Positions 43,546 through 52,488 of a DNA stretch of 64,000 nucleotides are shown piece by piece; the stretch's first letter is position 1; every line of letters starts with the position of its first letter. Origin of the DNA: Rhizobiaceae bacterium (GTDB lineage Bacteria > Pseudomonadota > Alphaproteobacteria > Rhizobiales > Rhizobiaceae); assembly GCA_017644005.1 (NCBI GenBank), contig JAEPMJ010000005.1, forward strand, positions 124,001 through 188,000, given 5' to 3'. A program made the position numbers and the translations under genes. The notes below the pieces were generated by a model, which searched no databases, was not told where the DNA came from, and saw nothing but the letters and a program-made list of their open reading frames with translations.

Positions 43546-44427
43546 TCAGCGGGTCGGAACCGGCGTTTCACCACGGTAGTCGTAGAAACCGCGACCCGAC
43601 TTGCGGCCGAGCCAGCCGGCTTCGACATATTTCACCAGCAGCGGGCAGGGCCGGTATTTGCTGTCGGCGAGACCCTCGTAGAGCACCTGCATGATCGACA
43701 GGCAGGTATCGAGGCCAATGAAGTCGGCCAGCTGCAGCGGCCCCATCGGGTGGTTGGCGCCGAGTTTCATCGCGGTGTCGATCGCCTCCACCGAGCCGAC
43801 GCCTTCATAGAGCGTGTAGATCGCCTCATTGATCATCGGCAGCAGAATGCGGTTGACGATGAAGGCCGGAAAGTCCTCGGAGACAGTGATGGTCTTGTCC
43901 AGCCTGCCGACGAACTCCTGCGCCAGTTCGAAGGTTGCGTCTTCGGTGGCTATGCCGCGCACCAGCTCGACCAGCTTCATCACCGGCACGGGGTTCATGA
44001 AGTGAATGCCGATGAAACGCTCCGGCCTGTCGGTCTGCGAGGCGAGCCGGGTGATCGAGATCGACGACGTATTGGTGGCTAGCAGTGCCTCAGGATTGAG
44101 AACCGGGCACAGCTGGGCGAAGATCTTGCGCTTGACCGTCTCGTCCTCGGTGGCCGCCTCGATGACCATATCGCAGCCGGCCAGATCCTGCATGGTCTCG
44201 GCCGGACGGATGCGCGAAAGCGCGGCTTTGCGATCCTTCTCGTCCAGCTTTCCCGAACTGACCTGTCTCGCCATGTTGCCGGAGATGGTGGCAATGCCGT
44301 GTTCGATCTGCTCGGCAGAAATATCGTGCAGCAGCACGTCGAAGCCGGCCGCTGCCGCAACATGTGCAATGCCGCCGCCCATCTGCCCGGCGCCGATGAC
44401 ACCGATCGTCTCGATTTTTCCAGTCAT
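43546..44427 (-). CDS. hbd: 3-hydroxybutyryl-CoA dehydrogenase
   Basis: A 293-residue NAD(P)-dependent enzyme oxidising or reducing 3-hydroxybutyryl/acetoacetyl-CoA. The Rossmann motif VIGAGQMGGGIAHV is at residues 9-22, the catalytic His is in FIGIHFMNPVPVMKLVE, and the C-terminal domain has ANHPMGPLQLADFIGLD. It is downstream of etfB-etfA with a 117-bp gap, a common rhizobial cluster for acyl-CoA oxidation and polyhydroxybutyrate-related metabolism. Confidence 0.95.
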   Translation of the reverse strand: MTGKIETIGVIGAGQMGGGIAHVAAAAGFDVLLHDISAEQIEHGIATISGNMARQVSSGKLDEKDRKAALSRIRPAETMQDLAGCDMVIEAATEDETVKRKIFAQLCPVLNPEALLATNTSSISITRLASQTDRPERFIGIHFMNPVPVMKLVELVRGIATEDATFELAQEFVGRLDKTITVSEDFPAFIVNRILLPMINEAIYTLYEGVGSVEAIDTAMKLGANHPMGPLQLADFIGLDTCLSIMQVLYEGLADSKYRPCPLLVKYVEAGWLGRKSGRGFYDYRGETPVPTR

Positions 44428-44482
44428 TCAAGTCATCCCGTCGCGGGAGCGCCATGCCCGCCTCTTGTGCGGTGCACAGTAA

Positions 44483-44515
44483 ATGGCCGGAGCGGACTTC
44501 GTCCACCCCGGCCAT
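44483..44515 (-). terminator. Hairpin after etfA, possible terminator
   Basis: Outer arms ATGGCCGG and CCGGCCAT are perfect, with a second inner stem GGAC/GTCC. It lies about 30 bp past the etfA stop on the minus strand. Only a short ATTTAC follows, so it is a weak candidate for an intrinsic terminator; an mRNA-stabilising hairpin is equally possible. Confidence 0.4.
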
Positions 44516-44544
44516 GCATTTCTAGACGGTGACGGGTTGTCGCG

Positions 44545-45474
44545 TCAAAGCGCCTTTTCGAATTCCGGCAGAACGTCGAAAAGGTCGGCAACGAGGCCGT
44601 AGTCGGCGACCTGGAATATCGGTGCTTCCTCGTCCTTGTTGATCGCGACGATCACCTTGGCGTCCTTCATGCCGGCCAGATGCTGGATGGCGCCGGAGAT
44701 GCCGCAGGCAATGTAAAGTTCGGGTGCGACCACCTTGCCGGTCTGGCCGACCTGCCAATCGTTCGGAGCGTAGCCCGCATCGACCGCTGCGCGCGAGGCG
44801 CCAACCGCTGCACCGAGCTTATCGGCGACGGGCAGTATGACCTCCTCGAATTTCTCCTTGGAGCCGAGCGCGCGGCCGCCGGAGATGATGATCTTGGCAG
44901 AGGTTAGTTCGGGGCGGTCGCTTTCGGCGATCTTGTTTTCAACGAAGCTCGACAGGCCCGGATTGTCTGCCGCCTTGACCGTTTCGACCGAAGCCGAACC
45001 GCCTTCCGGCGCTGCCTGGAAGGAGGACGTTCGAATCGTCAGCACCTTCTTGGCGTCGCCTGACTGTACGGTCTGGATGGCATTGCCGGCGTAGGTCGGG
45101 CGCTTGAAGGTGTCCGCGGAGACGACTTCCATCACCTCCGACACCTGCATCACGTCAAGCAGGGCAGCGACACGCGGCATGATGTTCTTGCCGTTGGTCG
45201 TGGCGGGTGCAACGAGCGTATCATAGCTGTCGGCCAGCGACACCACGAGCGCAGCAGCCGGCTCGGCGAGCATCTGCTCCAGTTCGTCCGCCTCGGCCAG
45301 CAGCACTTTGCGCACGCCTTTGAGCTTGGCCGCGGCATCGGCCGCGCCCTTGGCGCCCTTGCCTGCAACCAGGATATCGATATCCGAACCGATCGCCGCC
45401 GCGGCGGTCAACGCCTTGGCGGTCTGGTCGGAAATCGAAGCGTTGTCATGTTCGGCAACGAGAAGAATGGCCAT
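44545..45474 (-). CDS. etfA: Electron transfer flavoprotein alpha subunit
   Basis: A 309-residue FAD-binding subunit of ETF, which passes electrons from acyl-CoA dehydrogenases to ETF-quinone oxidoreductase. The C-terminal FAD domain has [40 protein letters not shown] and the end-of-domain [15 protein letters not shown]. It begins 23 bp after etfB, the usual order. Confidence 0.96.
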   Translation of the reverse strand: MAILLVAEHDNASISDQTAKALTAAAAIGSDIDILVAGKGAKGAADAAAKLKGVRKVLLAEADELEQMLAEPAAALVVSLADSYDTLVAPATTNGKNIMPRVAALLDVMQVSEVMEVVSADTFKRPTYAGNAIQTVQSGDAKKVLTIRTSSFQAAPEGGSASVETVKAADNPGLSSFVENKIAESDRPELTSAKIIISGGRALGSKEKFEEVILPVADKLGAAVGASRAAVDAGYAPNDWQVGQTGKVVAPELYIACGISGAIQHLAGMKDAKVIVAINKDEEAPIFQVADYGLVADLFDVLPEFEKAL

Positions 45475-45497
45475 TATTGTGTCTCCTTATCCCGAAC

Positions 45498-46247
45498 CTA
45501 AAGCACGCCGGCTTCGTTCTTGAGCTTGTCGACAAGCTCGGCAACATCAGCGACCTTCATACCTGCCTTACGGCCTTCTGGTTCCTCGGTCTTCAGCACT
45601 TTCAGGCGCGGCGCCGGATCGACGCCATAGTCGCCGGCCGATTTCTCATCGAGCGGTTTCTTCTTTGCCTTCATGATGTTCGGGAGCGAGGCATAGCGCG
45701 GCTGATTGAGGCGCAGGTCTGTGGTGACAATTGCCGGCAGCTTGAGCTCAACGACCTGAAGGCCGCCATCGATCTCACGGGTGACCTTGGCCTTGCCGCC
45801 GTCGATTTCCACCTTGGAGGCAAATGTGCCCTGGCTCCAGCCGAGAAGTGCTGCAAGCATCTGGCCGGTCTGGTTGGCATCGTCGTCGATGGCCTGTTTG
45901 CCGAGAATGACGAGTTCGGGACTTTCCTCGTCGACGACCCCCTTCAGCAGCTTGGCGACGGTCAGCGGTTCGACCGTTTCATCGACCTTGATCAGGATGC
46001 CGCGGTCGGCGCCCATTGCAAGCGCAGTTCGGATCGTTTCCTGGGCCTGCTGCGGGCCGATTGAAACAGCGACGATTTCCTCGGCCTTGCCGGCCTCCTT
46101 CAGGCGGATTGCCTCTTCGACGGCGATCTCGTCGAACGGATTCATCGCCATTTTAACGTTCGCAAGCTCCACGCCGGAGCCGTCAGCTTTGACCCGCGGT
46201 TTCACATTAGCGTCGATAACCCGTTTTACGGGCACTAGAATCTTCAT
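45498..46247 (-). CDS. etfB: Electron transfer flavoprotein beta subunit
   Basis: A 249-residue subunit binding AMP and pairing with EtfA. Typical segments include [16 protein letters not shown] at the start, [17 protein letters not shown], the adenine-nucleotide region [23 protein letters not shown] and [19 protein letters not shown] at the recognition loop. First gene of the etfB-etfA unit; its promoter should lie in the 198 bp upstream, before the rhomboid gene. Confidence 0.96.
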   Translation of the reverse strand: MKILVPVKRVIDANVKPRVKADGSGVELANVKMAMNPFDEIAVEEAIRLKEAGKAEEIVAVSIGPQQAQETIRTALAMGADRGILIKVDETVEPLTVAKLLKGVVDEESPELVILGKQAIDDDANQTGQMLAALLGWSQGTFASKVEIDGGKAKVTREIDGGLQVVELKLPAIVTTDLRLNQPRYASLPNIMKAKKKPLDEKSAGDYGVDPAPRLKVLKTEEPEGRKAGMKVADVAELVDKLKNEAGVL

Positions 46248-46445
46248 GGCAGGCAGTACCTCTCCCGATGGTCACTCTGGCCGGATTCATATCTTCCGGC
46301 CGCGGCGCTGTTGAAACGGGCAAATGCGTCGTTTTCGGTCGCAGCTTGGACATGCGGTCACGGCCACCGGCCGAGCCAAGCGCGCGGAACCTATTCACCA
46401 CGGCGCAGGGCGTCAATACACGCATGCTGCGGCAAATCGATTGAA

Positions 46446-47210
46446 CTACTGCCGCCCCCAGGGTCCTTGCGGAGAGGTTTCGCCGCGCATGTCCGGGGTC
46501 GCGACTTCGACCGCCGCCGGCGAGACGATCTCGCGGTCGAACAAGGGAACGGCACGGCGGCGGAACAACAATACAAGCACGGCGCCTGCGAGGATGCCGC
46601 CGATATGGGCGGCCCAGGACACCTCGTCGTCGCCGGCAGCCAGGAACATAAAGACCTGCAGAGCGATCCAGGCGGCAAGCGCGATCCAGGCCGGAATGCG
46701 CAGCGGCACCCGACCGAAGGCCAGTATCCACACCTTCACGCGCGGATGCAGGATCAGATAGGCTGCCACCACGCCCGCAACCGCGCCGGATGCGCCAATC
46801 AGCGGGGCATTAGACTGCGTATCGACCATGCCGTGCAGCAGGGCGCCGGCAGCCGCGCAGATCAAGAAAAACAGGAAAAACCGCACATGGCCCATTGCGT
46901 CTTCGACATTGTCGCCGAAGACCCACAGGAAGAGCATATTGCCGCCTATGTGCCAAAGATCGGCATGCAGGAAGGCGTAGGTGACGTAAGTCGCGTTTTC
47001 GGGGATCAGCACATACTGCGCCGGCAATTCGGCATGGTCGAACACGACGGACGGTATGTAGCCGAGGCTCAATGCCGCGGCCTGGGTGGTCGCTTCGCCG
47101 CCCAAGGACGTAATCAGAAAGACGATCACGTTTATCGCGATCATACCCAAGGTGACGTATTGGAGACGGATGTGCTTCAGGCTGTTTGCGTCGTGCAGCG
47201 GTATGAACAT
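46446..47210 (-). CDS. Rhomboid-family intramembrane serine protease
   Basis: A 254-residue protein with about six to seven membrane segments. The catalytic dyad is present: S141 in GASGAV and H202 in SWAAHIGG, with the oxyanion/loop segment HADLWHIGGNMLFLWVFGDNVED. It cleaves membrane-spanning substrates; the target is unknown. The ATG at 47210 (MFIPLHDANSLKHI) was chosen over the frame's ATG at 47570, which would overlap the adenosyltransferase gene. Confidence 0.93.
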   Translation of the reverse strand: MFIPLHDANSLKHIRLQYVTLGMIAINVIVFLITSLGGEATTQAAALSLGYIPSVVFDHAELPAQYVLIPENATYVTYAFLHADLWHIGGNMLFLWVFGDNVEDAMGHVRFFLFFLICAAAGALLHGMVDTQSNAPLIGASGAVAGVVAAYLILHPRVKVWILAFGRVPLRIPAWIALAAWIALQVFMFLAAGDDEVSWAAHIGGILAGAVLVLLFRRRAVPLFDREIVSPAAVEVATPDMRGETSPQGPWGRQ

Positions 47211-47250
47211 GCAGCCCCCGAACTGGCCGCATAGCCCCGGCCCTGATGCG

Positions 47251-47832
47251 TCACCTGTTTTCGCCGGGAACCCATAACACGTCGGCTTCGCCATTGTCAT
47301 TGACGACACGCGCGGCGACGAACAACAGGTCGGAGACCCGGTTGATGTAGCGGATCGCATCGGCGCTGATTTTCTCGTTCTTGCGCGTAGAGAGCTCGAC
47401 GATCCCGCGTTCAGCACGCCTGGCCACCGTGCGGGCGAGATGGAGTGCCGCCGCCGCCGGGTGGCCGCCGGGCAGGACGAAGGAACGCAGCGGCCTGACC
47501 CGGCGGGTGAGGGCGTCGATGTCCTTTTCAACGCGGTCCACCTGGCTGGCAACGATGCGCAGGGGCTCATATTCCAGCTTTTCGCCGGTGTCGGGTGTCG
47601 CTAGATCGGCGCCGAGGTCGAAAAGGTCGTTCTGGACACGGGACAGCATGGCATCGAGTTTGGCGTGTACGGGTTCGAGCGCGGCACGCGCGACGCCGAT
47701 ACAGGAATTTGCTTCGTCGACTGTGCCATAGGCTTCGACGCGCAGATCGAATTTGGGGCGGCGCTCGCCGGTGCCGAGCGCGGTCGAGCCGTCATCGCCG
47801 GTACGCGTGTAGAGCTTGTTGAGAACGACCAT
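47251..47832 (-). CDS. ATP:cob(I)alamin adenosyltransferase (PduO type)
   Basis: A 193-residue enzyme that transfers the adenosyl group of ATP to cob(I)alamin or cobyrinate, forming the coenzyme B12 bond. Family signatures are YTRTGDDGSTALGTG at the N-terminus, the active-site VEAYGTVDEANSCIG, FVLPGGHPAAAALHLAR and the C-terminal YINRVSDLLFVAAR. The ATG at 47832 gives the standard start; no strong ribosome site precedes it. It links this part of the window to cobST at the left end. Confidence 0.94.
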   Translation of the reverse strand: MVVLNKLYTRTGDDGSTALGTGERRPKFDLRVEAYGTVDEANSCIGVARAALEPVHAKLDAMLSRVQNDLFDLGADLATPDTGEKLEYEPLRIVASQVDRVEKDIDALTRRVRPLRSFVLPGGHPAAAALHLARTVARRAERGIVELSTRKNEKISADAIRYINRVSDLLFVAARVVNDNGEADVLWVPGENR

Positions 47833-47873
47833 TTTTTGGGGATGCCGAGGAGGTCTTGCCGCCTGCTGGCGGA

Positions 47874-47969
47874 TCAGCGAAGGTGGTTTGCGAAATAAAT
47901 CGCGCAACCAGCGAGGACGAGACCCGCTGCGGGCATCAGAAGCAGAGAGATCATTTCCAGCGTCGTCAC
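47874..47969 (-). CDS. Possible 31-residue membrane protein (GTG start)
   Basis: A short frame encoding 31 residues (MTTLEMISLLLMPAAGLVL then AGCAIYFANHLR), almost wholly one hydrophobic helix ending in a basic residue. Its GTG start overlaps the stop of the upstream small membrane gene by 4 nt (GTGA), which suggests real translation by coupling. Too short for family assignment. It contains an AGC lipobox-like triplet, but late and without a basic start, so a plain single-pass membrane peptide is more likely. Confidence 0.5.
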   Translation of the reverse strand: MTTLEMISLLLMPAAGLVLAGCAIYFANHLR

Positions 47970-48199
47970 TGCCTTAGCCTCTTCAGTATTGTACTTGCTG
48001 CATAATGTAGCGCGGCGGCAACCAGAAAACAAACGATACTGACGAGCGCCAGGAACCCGGTTGGGCTCTGCGAATCGTAAAGGCCTGAAAACACCGGAGC
48101 GAGTCCGCCGACCGCAAACACGGCAATTCCAGTGCCGTTCACGAATGTCGCGAGCAACTTGATGCGCTCGTTGGGGATGGTCGTTTCGATGTCAGACAT
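47966..48199 (-). CDS. Small two-segment membrane protein
   Basis: A 77-residue protein with two hydrophobic segments (about residues 15-37 and 47-67) separated by a short polar loop, and a basic C-terminal tail KRLRQ. I recognise no family. The upstream neighbour is the HIG1-like gene, 26 bp away on the same strand, and the possible 31-residue peptide gene overlaps its end, so it sits in a run of tiny membrane genes. Confidence 0.72.
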   Translation of the reverse strand: MSDIETTIPNERIKLLATFVNGTGIAVFAVGGLAPVFSGLYDSQSPTGFLALVSIVCFLVAAALHYAASTILKRLRQ

Positions 48200-48225
48200 T
48201 GCGCACCCCGCACAGGGACTGGATG

Positions 48226-48417
48226 CTACCCCCCCGAGAAATAGAGCGCCAGCATGATCAGCACCAGCGCGACGAACTGCAGGAACACGCGCGCCTGCAT
48301 GAGCTTGTTGGAGGTGTTGCCGGAGCCGCCGCGCATCATGTTGATCAGGCCGCGCAGAAGGACGATCACCACGGCGATCATCACCAGAATGGCCAGAATG
48401 TTAAAAAGGGTCGGCAA
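48226..48417 (-). CDS. Twin-transmembrane HIG1-domain protein
   Basis: A 63-residue protein of the HIG1/hypoxia-induced family, with two membrane segments (residues 4-23 and 42-61) joined by a polar loop containing RGGSGNTSNKLMQARV, the conserved HIG1 core. Eukaryotic relatives associate with respiratory complexes; a link to cytochrome oxidase in rhizobia is plausible but not shown here. Conserved near etf and adenosyltransferase genes. Confidence 0.86.
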   Translation of the reverse strand: MPTLFNILAILVMIAVVIVLLRGLINMMRGGSGNTSNKLMQARVFLQFVALVLIMLALYFSGG

Positions 48418-48455
48418 GGGTCTCTCCTGTGTGCTGCATTCTCGCAGATGTGCGC

Positions 48456-49307
48456 TCAGCCCTGACGCGACATCACGTAGTAGAACATAGAGGCCGGCAA
48501 CAGCCTTTTCAGGGTCACGCCGATTATTGCCGGAATCGTGACAATGTAATGCGGCCGGGGGCGCGGGCTCTCAAGCGCATGCTTCAGCATCCTGTATACC
48601 GCTTCGGGCTTCCGCTTGAGGCGCGATTTGGCGCCTCCGCTGCGCAGCCGTTCGAGCTGTGGCAGATAGGCGTCGCGGTGAGCCGATTTATCCCAATCGA
48701 TATACCTCTCGAACCATGGCAAGCCGTTGGCGGCGATCTTCGATTCCACCGGGCCGGGCTCGATCAGCGAGACGTGAATGCCCGACCCCTTCAACTCCAT
48801 GCGCATGCACAAGGTCAGTGCCTCGAGCGCGTGTTTTGAAGCGGCGTAGGGGCCACGAAACCTGGCGGGCACAAGGCCGAGGATCGACGAACAGTTGACG
48901 ATGCGGCCATGGCCCTGCGCGCGCATCGCGGGTATCACCCGGCGAGTGAGGTCGTGCCAGCCGAAGAGGTTAGCCTCGAACTGATGCCGCAGCGCGTCCA
49001 CCGGCACATCTTCCACTGCGCCAGCCTGCGCATAAGCGCCGTTGTTGTACAGCGCGTCTAGCCTGCCGCCGGTCAGTTCCATTATGTCGGTGACGAGCTT
49101 TCCGATCGAGGCCGGCTTTGTGTAGTCGAGGTAAAAGGCCTCGATGCCAACGGTCCGGAGAGCGGCGATATCGTCCGGCTTCCGGGCCGTGGCGAAAACA
49201 CGCCAGCCGTCAGTACTGAGGGCGCGCGCGCACCAGGCGCCGATCCCCGAGGAAGCACCGGTGACCAGGATGCTGCGTTGCCTGATTGCTGGCGCTTTCG
49301 AGTTCAC
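48456..49307 (-). CDS. Short-chain dehydrogenase/reductase
   Basis: A 283-residue SDR. The cofactor motif TGASSGIG is at about residues 15-22, the structural NNGAY replaces the usual NNAG, and the catalytic Ser/Tyr/Lys are in NCSSILG and YAASKHALE. The arginine after the cofactor motif region suggests NADP(H). A GTG at 49307 follows GGCGGAACC and gives the best start; the ATG at 49367 is an alternative. Substrate unknown; lipid or steroid-type substrates are common for this subgroup. Divergent from the YihY gene. Confidence 0.87.
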   Translation of the reverse strand: MNSKAPAIRQRSILVTGASSGIGAWCARALSTDGWRVFATARKPDDIAALRTVGIEAFYLDYTKPASIGKLVTDIMELTGGRLDALYNNGAYAQAGAVEDVPVDALRHQFEANLFGWHDLTRRVIPAMRAQGHGRIVNCSSILGLVPARFRGPYAASKHALEALTLCMRMELKGSGIHVSLIEPGPVESKIAANGLPWFERYIDWDKSAHRDAYLPQLERLRSGGAKSRLKRKPEAVYRMLKHALESPRPRPHYIVTIPAIIGVTLKRLLPASMFYYVMSRQG

Positions 49308-49381
49308 GCGGTTCCGCCGGGTTGCGTTATGGGCAGAAGCCTTCACATATTCGGTGCGGCGAGGCAATCGAAGGCAGGAAA

Positions 49382-50233
49382 GTGCGCAAGCTGATAGCGG
49401 TGAAACGCGTCCTGGGTGACGCGTTCGGACATTTTTCCGACGATGATGGGTGGGCCATGGCCAGCCATCTGGCCATTACCGCGCTTATGGCGCTGTTTCC
49501 GTTCCTCATCTTTTCCACCGCGCTTGCCTCGTTCCTGGGCGCCAAGGCGTTCGAAGATACCGCCGTCCATATCGTCTTCGACACCTGGCCCGAGCAGATC
49601 GCGGAGCCGATCGCGCGCGAGGTGGTGAATGTGCTCACAGTACAGCGCGGCGATTTCCTGACCGTCGGTATCATCGTCGCTGCGTTTTTCGCCTCGAACG
49701 GCATCGAGGCGCTGCGCGTCTCGCTGAATCGCGCATATCGGGTGGAGGACCGACGCTCTTTCATCTACCGGCGTATTCAAAGCCTCGCTTTCGTCTTCAT
49801 CACCACGCTGGGTTTTCTGACGATCAGCGTGCTCCTGGTGCTGGCGCCGCTGCTCGGAAGGGTGGCGGTCGATGCCATGCCGTGGCTGGAGCCGTTCATG
49901 GGCACGATCACCATATGGCGCTATATCATCGCCTCGTCGGTCATCGTGCTGGCGCTTGTCGCGGTGCACGCCTGGCTGCCGGCCGGGAAGCGCAGTTTTG
50001 CCGACATTGCGCCGGGTATCATTTTCACGCTTGCGGGATGGTTGGTCGGTTCCACGCTGTTTGCGGAATATCTCGACAGGTTTTCATCCTATGTCTCGAC
50101 CTATGCCGGCCTCGCCTCGATCATGATCGCGGTGGTGTTCCTCTATATCGTTTCGGCGATCTTCATCCTCGGCGGCGAGATCAACGCGGCCATCAGGCGT
50201 TATTCGGATGCCCGCGCACGCGTGCCGGGCTGA
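49382..50233 (+). CDS. YihY/BrkB-family membrane protein (GTG start)
   Basis: A 283-residue protein with about six membrane segments. The family pattern includes ALMALFPFLIF early and TYAGLASIMIAVVFLYIVSAIFILGGEINA late. Earlier names such as ribonuclease BN or BrkB are historical; function is open. The GTG at 49382 (VRKLIAVKRVLGD) has AGGCAGGAAA in front; the ATG at 49286 would overlap the divergent SDR. Its 3' end overlaps the convergent exporter gene by 34 nt. Confidence 0.89.
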   Translation: MRKLIAVKRVLGDAFGHFSDDDGWAMASHLAITALMALFPFLIFSTALASFLGAKAFEDTAVHIVFDTWPEQIAEPIAREVVNVLTVQRGDFLTVGIIVAAFFASNGIEALRVSLNRAYRVEDRRSFIYRRIQSLAFVFITTLGFLTISVLLVLAPLLGRVAVDAMPWLEPFMGTITIWRYIIASSVIVLALVAVHAWLPAGKRSFADIAPGIIFTLAGWLVGSTLFAEYLDRFSSYVSTYAGLASIMIAVVFLYIVSAIFILGGEINAAIRRYSDARARVPG

Positions 50234-51087
50234 GTGGCGAGCCATACGCCGCCGGCGGCAATCGCCATGCCGACGAGCTGCAGCGGTGACAGCGTTTCGC
50301 CGAAGAGCGCCCAGGCGATCAGGGCCGTGACGCCGGGGACGAGATAAAACAGCGAAGCGACGCGCGACACCGCGCCCTGCCGGATCAGAAACATCAGCAG
50401 GAAGATGGCGCCGACCGAGAGCACCAGTACTAGCCATAACATGGCGAACACCAGTTCCCCGGTAAGCGTGAAGGTCCCGGTCTCGAAAATGAGAGCCATG
50501 ATCAGCATGGTCAGGCCGCCGCCCACATATTGCCATGCGGTGCCGACAACAAGGTCGGTCTGGCCCCCGAACCGCTTCTGCCAGATTGTGCCGGCAGTCA
50601 TGCCGAGGACTGCGAGCGTGCAAGCGGCAACATTGACGGGTGTCACGCCGCCGCCGGTCTCGGCCAGCTTGGGTGAAAGTACCAGAGCCACACCTGCGAA
50701 CCCGACGAAGAGACCTGTCCAGTGTCGGGCGGTTACCGGCTCGTTCAACAAACGTCCGGCTGCTAACGCGGTGATCAGCGGCTGCAGCCCGACCAAAAGC
50801 GCGGAGAGGCCGGCCGGCATGCCATTGTCGATGGCCCAGAAGACACCGCCAAGGTAGACGCCATGCATCAGGAAACCAGCGACTGCCTGATCGAACGCAG
50901 CGCGGCCGGACAGCATTTTTGCGCGTAGTGGAAGAGCGATCGCCGCCAGCACCAGGATCGTCAGGGCAAAGCGTGCGGCAAGAAACCAGAATGGTTCTGC
51001 CCAGGGCATCGCGTAGCGTGCGCCAATGAATCCCGTCGCCCACAGAACGACGAACAAAACGGGGATGTATCGGGCGGCTTGCGACAT
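50200..51087 (-). CDS. DMT-superfamily (EamA) transporter
   Basis: A 295-residue exporter-type protein with about ten membrane segments in two EamA repeats; VLWATGFIGARYAMPWAEPFWFLAAR marks the first. A second member of this superfamily lies at 21175. The substrate is unknown. The stop is 34 nt inside the convergent YihY gene, a longer overlap than usual in this window; both frames are well conserved in character so both appear real. Confidence 0.89.
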   Translation of the reverse strand: MSQAARYIPVLFVVLWATGFIGARYAMPWAEPFWFLAARFALTILVLAAIALPLRAKMLSGRAAFDQAVAGFLMHGVYLGGVFWAIDNGMPAGLSALLVGLQPLITALAAGRLLNEPVTARHWTGLFVGFAGVALVLSPKLAETGGGVTPVNVAACTLAVLGMTAGTIWQKRFGGQTDLVVGTAWQYVGGGLTMLIMALIFETGTFTLTGELVFAMLWLVLVLSVGAIFLLMFLIRQGAVSRVASLFYLVPGVTALIAWALFGETLSPLQLVGMAIAAGGVWLATQPGTRARASE

Positions 51088-51222
51088 GACCTGCTTAGCA
51101 TTGACAAGGGCTTCAGCGTCTTATTCGTCGGGCAGTATCAAGCAAAGCGAAAGGTTTCACGGATAAGATTTTCCGGGAGTTGGACCAACAAGCTGGCCGT
51201 ATCGCAGAAGACCGAAACGACG

Positions 51223-51510
51223 ATGATCTGGGATGTCGACTTTACCTGGCTTTTGATGGCGATCGGCGCGGTGTCGGCGTTTGCCTATATGCTATCGCTG
51301 ATGCTGGAATCGAGCCTGGGCAGCGAGACTTTGGGTCCCTTTGTCAACGCTGGCCTTATCACGGGTGGCTTCTTTCTGGGCATCGCCGCCGCCAACTATC
51401 ACGGAATTTCGGTCTCGGAACTCAAGCTGGCGCTCATCGTCGGGTTGTCGGGCGCGTTCGTGATGCTCTTTTCGGTGCTTTTGGTGCGCGGTATCTGGGC
51501 ACGTTTCTAA
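51223..51510 (+). CDS. Small membrane protein of unknown function
   Basis: A 95-residue protein with three predicted membrane segments (residues 6-26, 33-55 and 67-92) and almost no soluble part. No family was recognised. The ATG at 51223 was chosen because the sequence before it (to 51079) is not protein-like and would overlap the divergent exporter. It overlaps the 3' end of gluQ on the other strand by 4 nt. Confidence 0.68.
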   Translation: MIWDVDFTWLLMAIGAVSAFAYMLSLMLESSLGSETLGPFVNAGLITGGFFLGIAAANYHGISVSELKLALIVGLSGAFVMLFSVLLVRGIWARF

Positions 51511-52382
51511 AGGCCCACAGCACGTCTGATGTCGGCTGGCGTCATGCCTGCCGTCCGCAGCGCTGCAAGGCCGGCGTCGCCCTTGCTTTTCGACAGCTTG
51601 CGCCCGGTATGATCCAGCACCAGCCGGTGGTGGTGATAAACCGGCGGCGCAAATCCAAGCAGTTCTTGCAGAAGCCTGTGAACCGATGTTGCGTGGAAGA
51701 GGTCGCGCCCGCGTACCACATGGCTGACACCCTGCAAGGCGTCGTCGACCACGACCGCGAGGTGGTAGCTCGTCGGGGTATCTTTGCGAGCGATGACGAC
51801 GTCGCCCCAGCGCGCCGGGTCAGCCTGAACCGCGCCGGCTTCACCATTGGGGCCGGCCCCGGTCTCGTGCCAATCGAGTTTACCGCCGAGATGCGACAGC
51901 GCGGCCTTCATGTCGAGCCGCCATGCAAAGGGCTCGCCGTCAGCCATGCGCCGACTGCGCTCCGACACACTGCGTTCGCGGTCGAGCGGCGGCGCATGCG
52001 GCACACCGTCGGGGTCGCGCGGCCAGGGCGTGCCGTCCTCCTCGGCTTCGGCGACGAAGGCGCGTGTGGCGGCGCGGCTCGTGAAGGCCGGGTAGACGAC
52101 TCCCCCGTCGATCAGCGCGTCGAGCGCCGAACGGTAGTCGTCAAAATGGTCGGATTGCCTGCGAACCGGCTCTTGCCAATCGAGTCCCAACCAGGAGAGA
52201 TCGGCGCAGATGGCACGTTCGAACTCGGGCTGGCTGCGCGCCATATCAATGTCCTCTATACGCAGCAGAAAGCGGCCGCCTGCATCTGCGGCCATGTCAT
52301 GGTTGAGCATGGCGGAATAGGCGTGGCCCAGATGCAGCGGGCCGTTGGGGCTTGGGGCAAAGCGGAAAACGGGTTGTGTCAT
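51507..52382 (-). CDS. gluQ: Glutamyl-Q tRNA(Asp) synthetase
   Basis: A 291-residue paralogue of the glutamyl-tRNA synthetase catalytic domain without an anticodon domain. It attaches glutamate to the queuosine base of tRNA(Asp). The class I motifs are HLGHAYSA (residues 17-24) and KLSKSKG (replacing KMSKS). Its length is close to the usual 290-300. The two neighbours (51223, 52489) are on the plus strand. Confidence 0.94.
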   Translation of the reverse strand: MTQPVFRFAPSPNGPLHLGHAYSAMLNHDMAADAGGRFLLRIEDIDMARSQPEFERAICADLSWLGLDWQEPVRRQSDHFDDYRSALDALIDGGVVYPAFTSRAATRAFVAEAEEDGTPWPRDPDGVPHAPPLDRERSVSERSRRMADGEPFAWRLDMKAALSHLGGKLDWHETGAGPNGEAGAVQADPARWGDVVIARKDTPTSYHLAVVVDDALQGVSHVVRGRDLFHATSVHRLLQELLGFAPPVYHHHRLVLDHTGRKLSKSKGDAGLAALRTAGMTPADIRRAVGL

Positions 52383-52488
52383 GAGACCCGTACAGTGTGG
52401 ATTGTGGCCAACATGGCCCGATTGCTACTGTGGCTGCGCGGTGCCAACAAGTGCGGTGCTGCGAGAATTGCATTGGCGGAGCGGCTGC

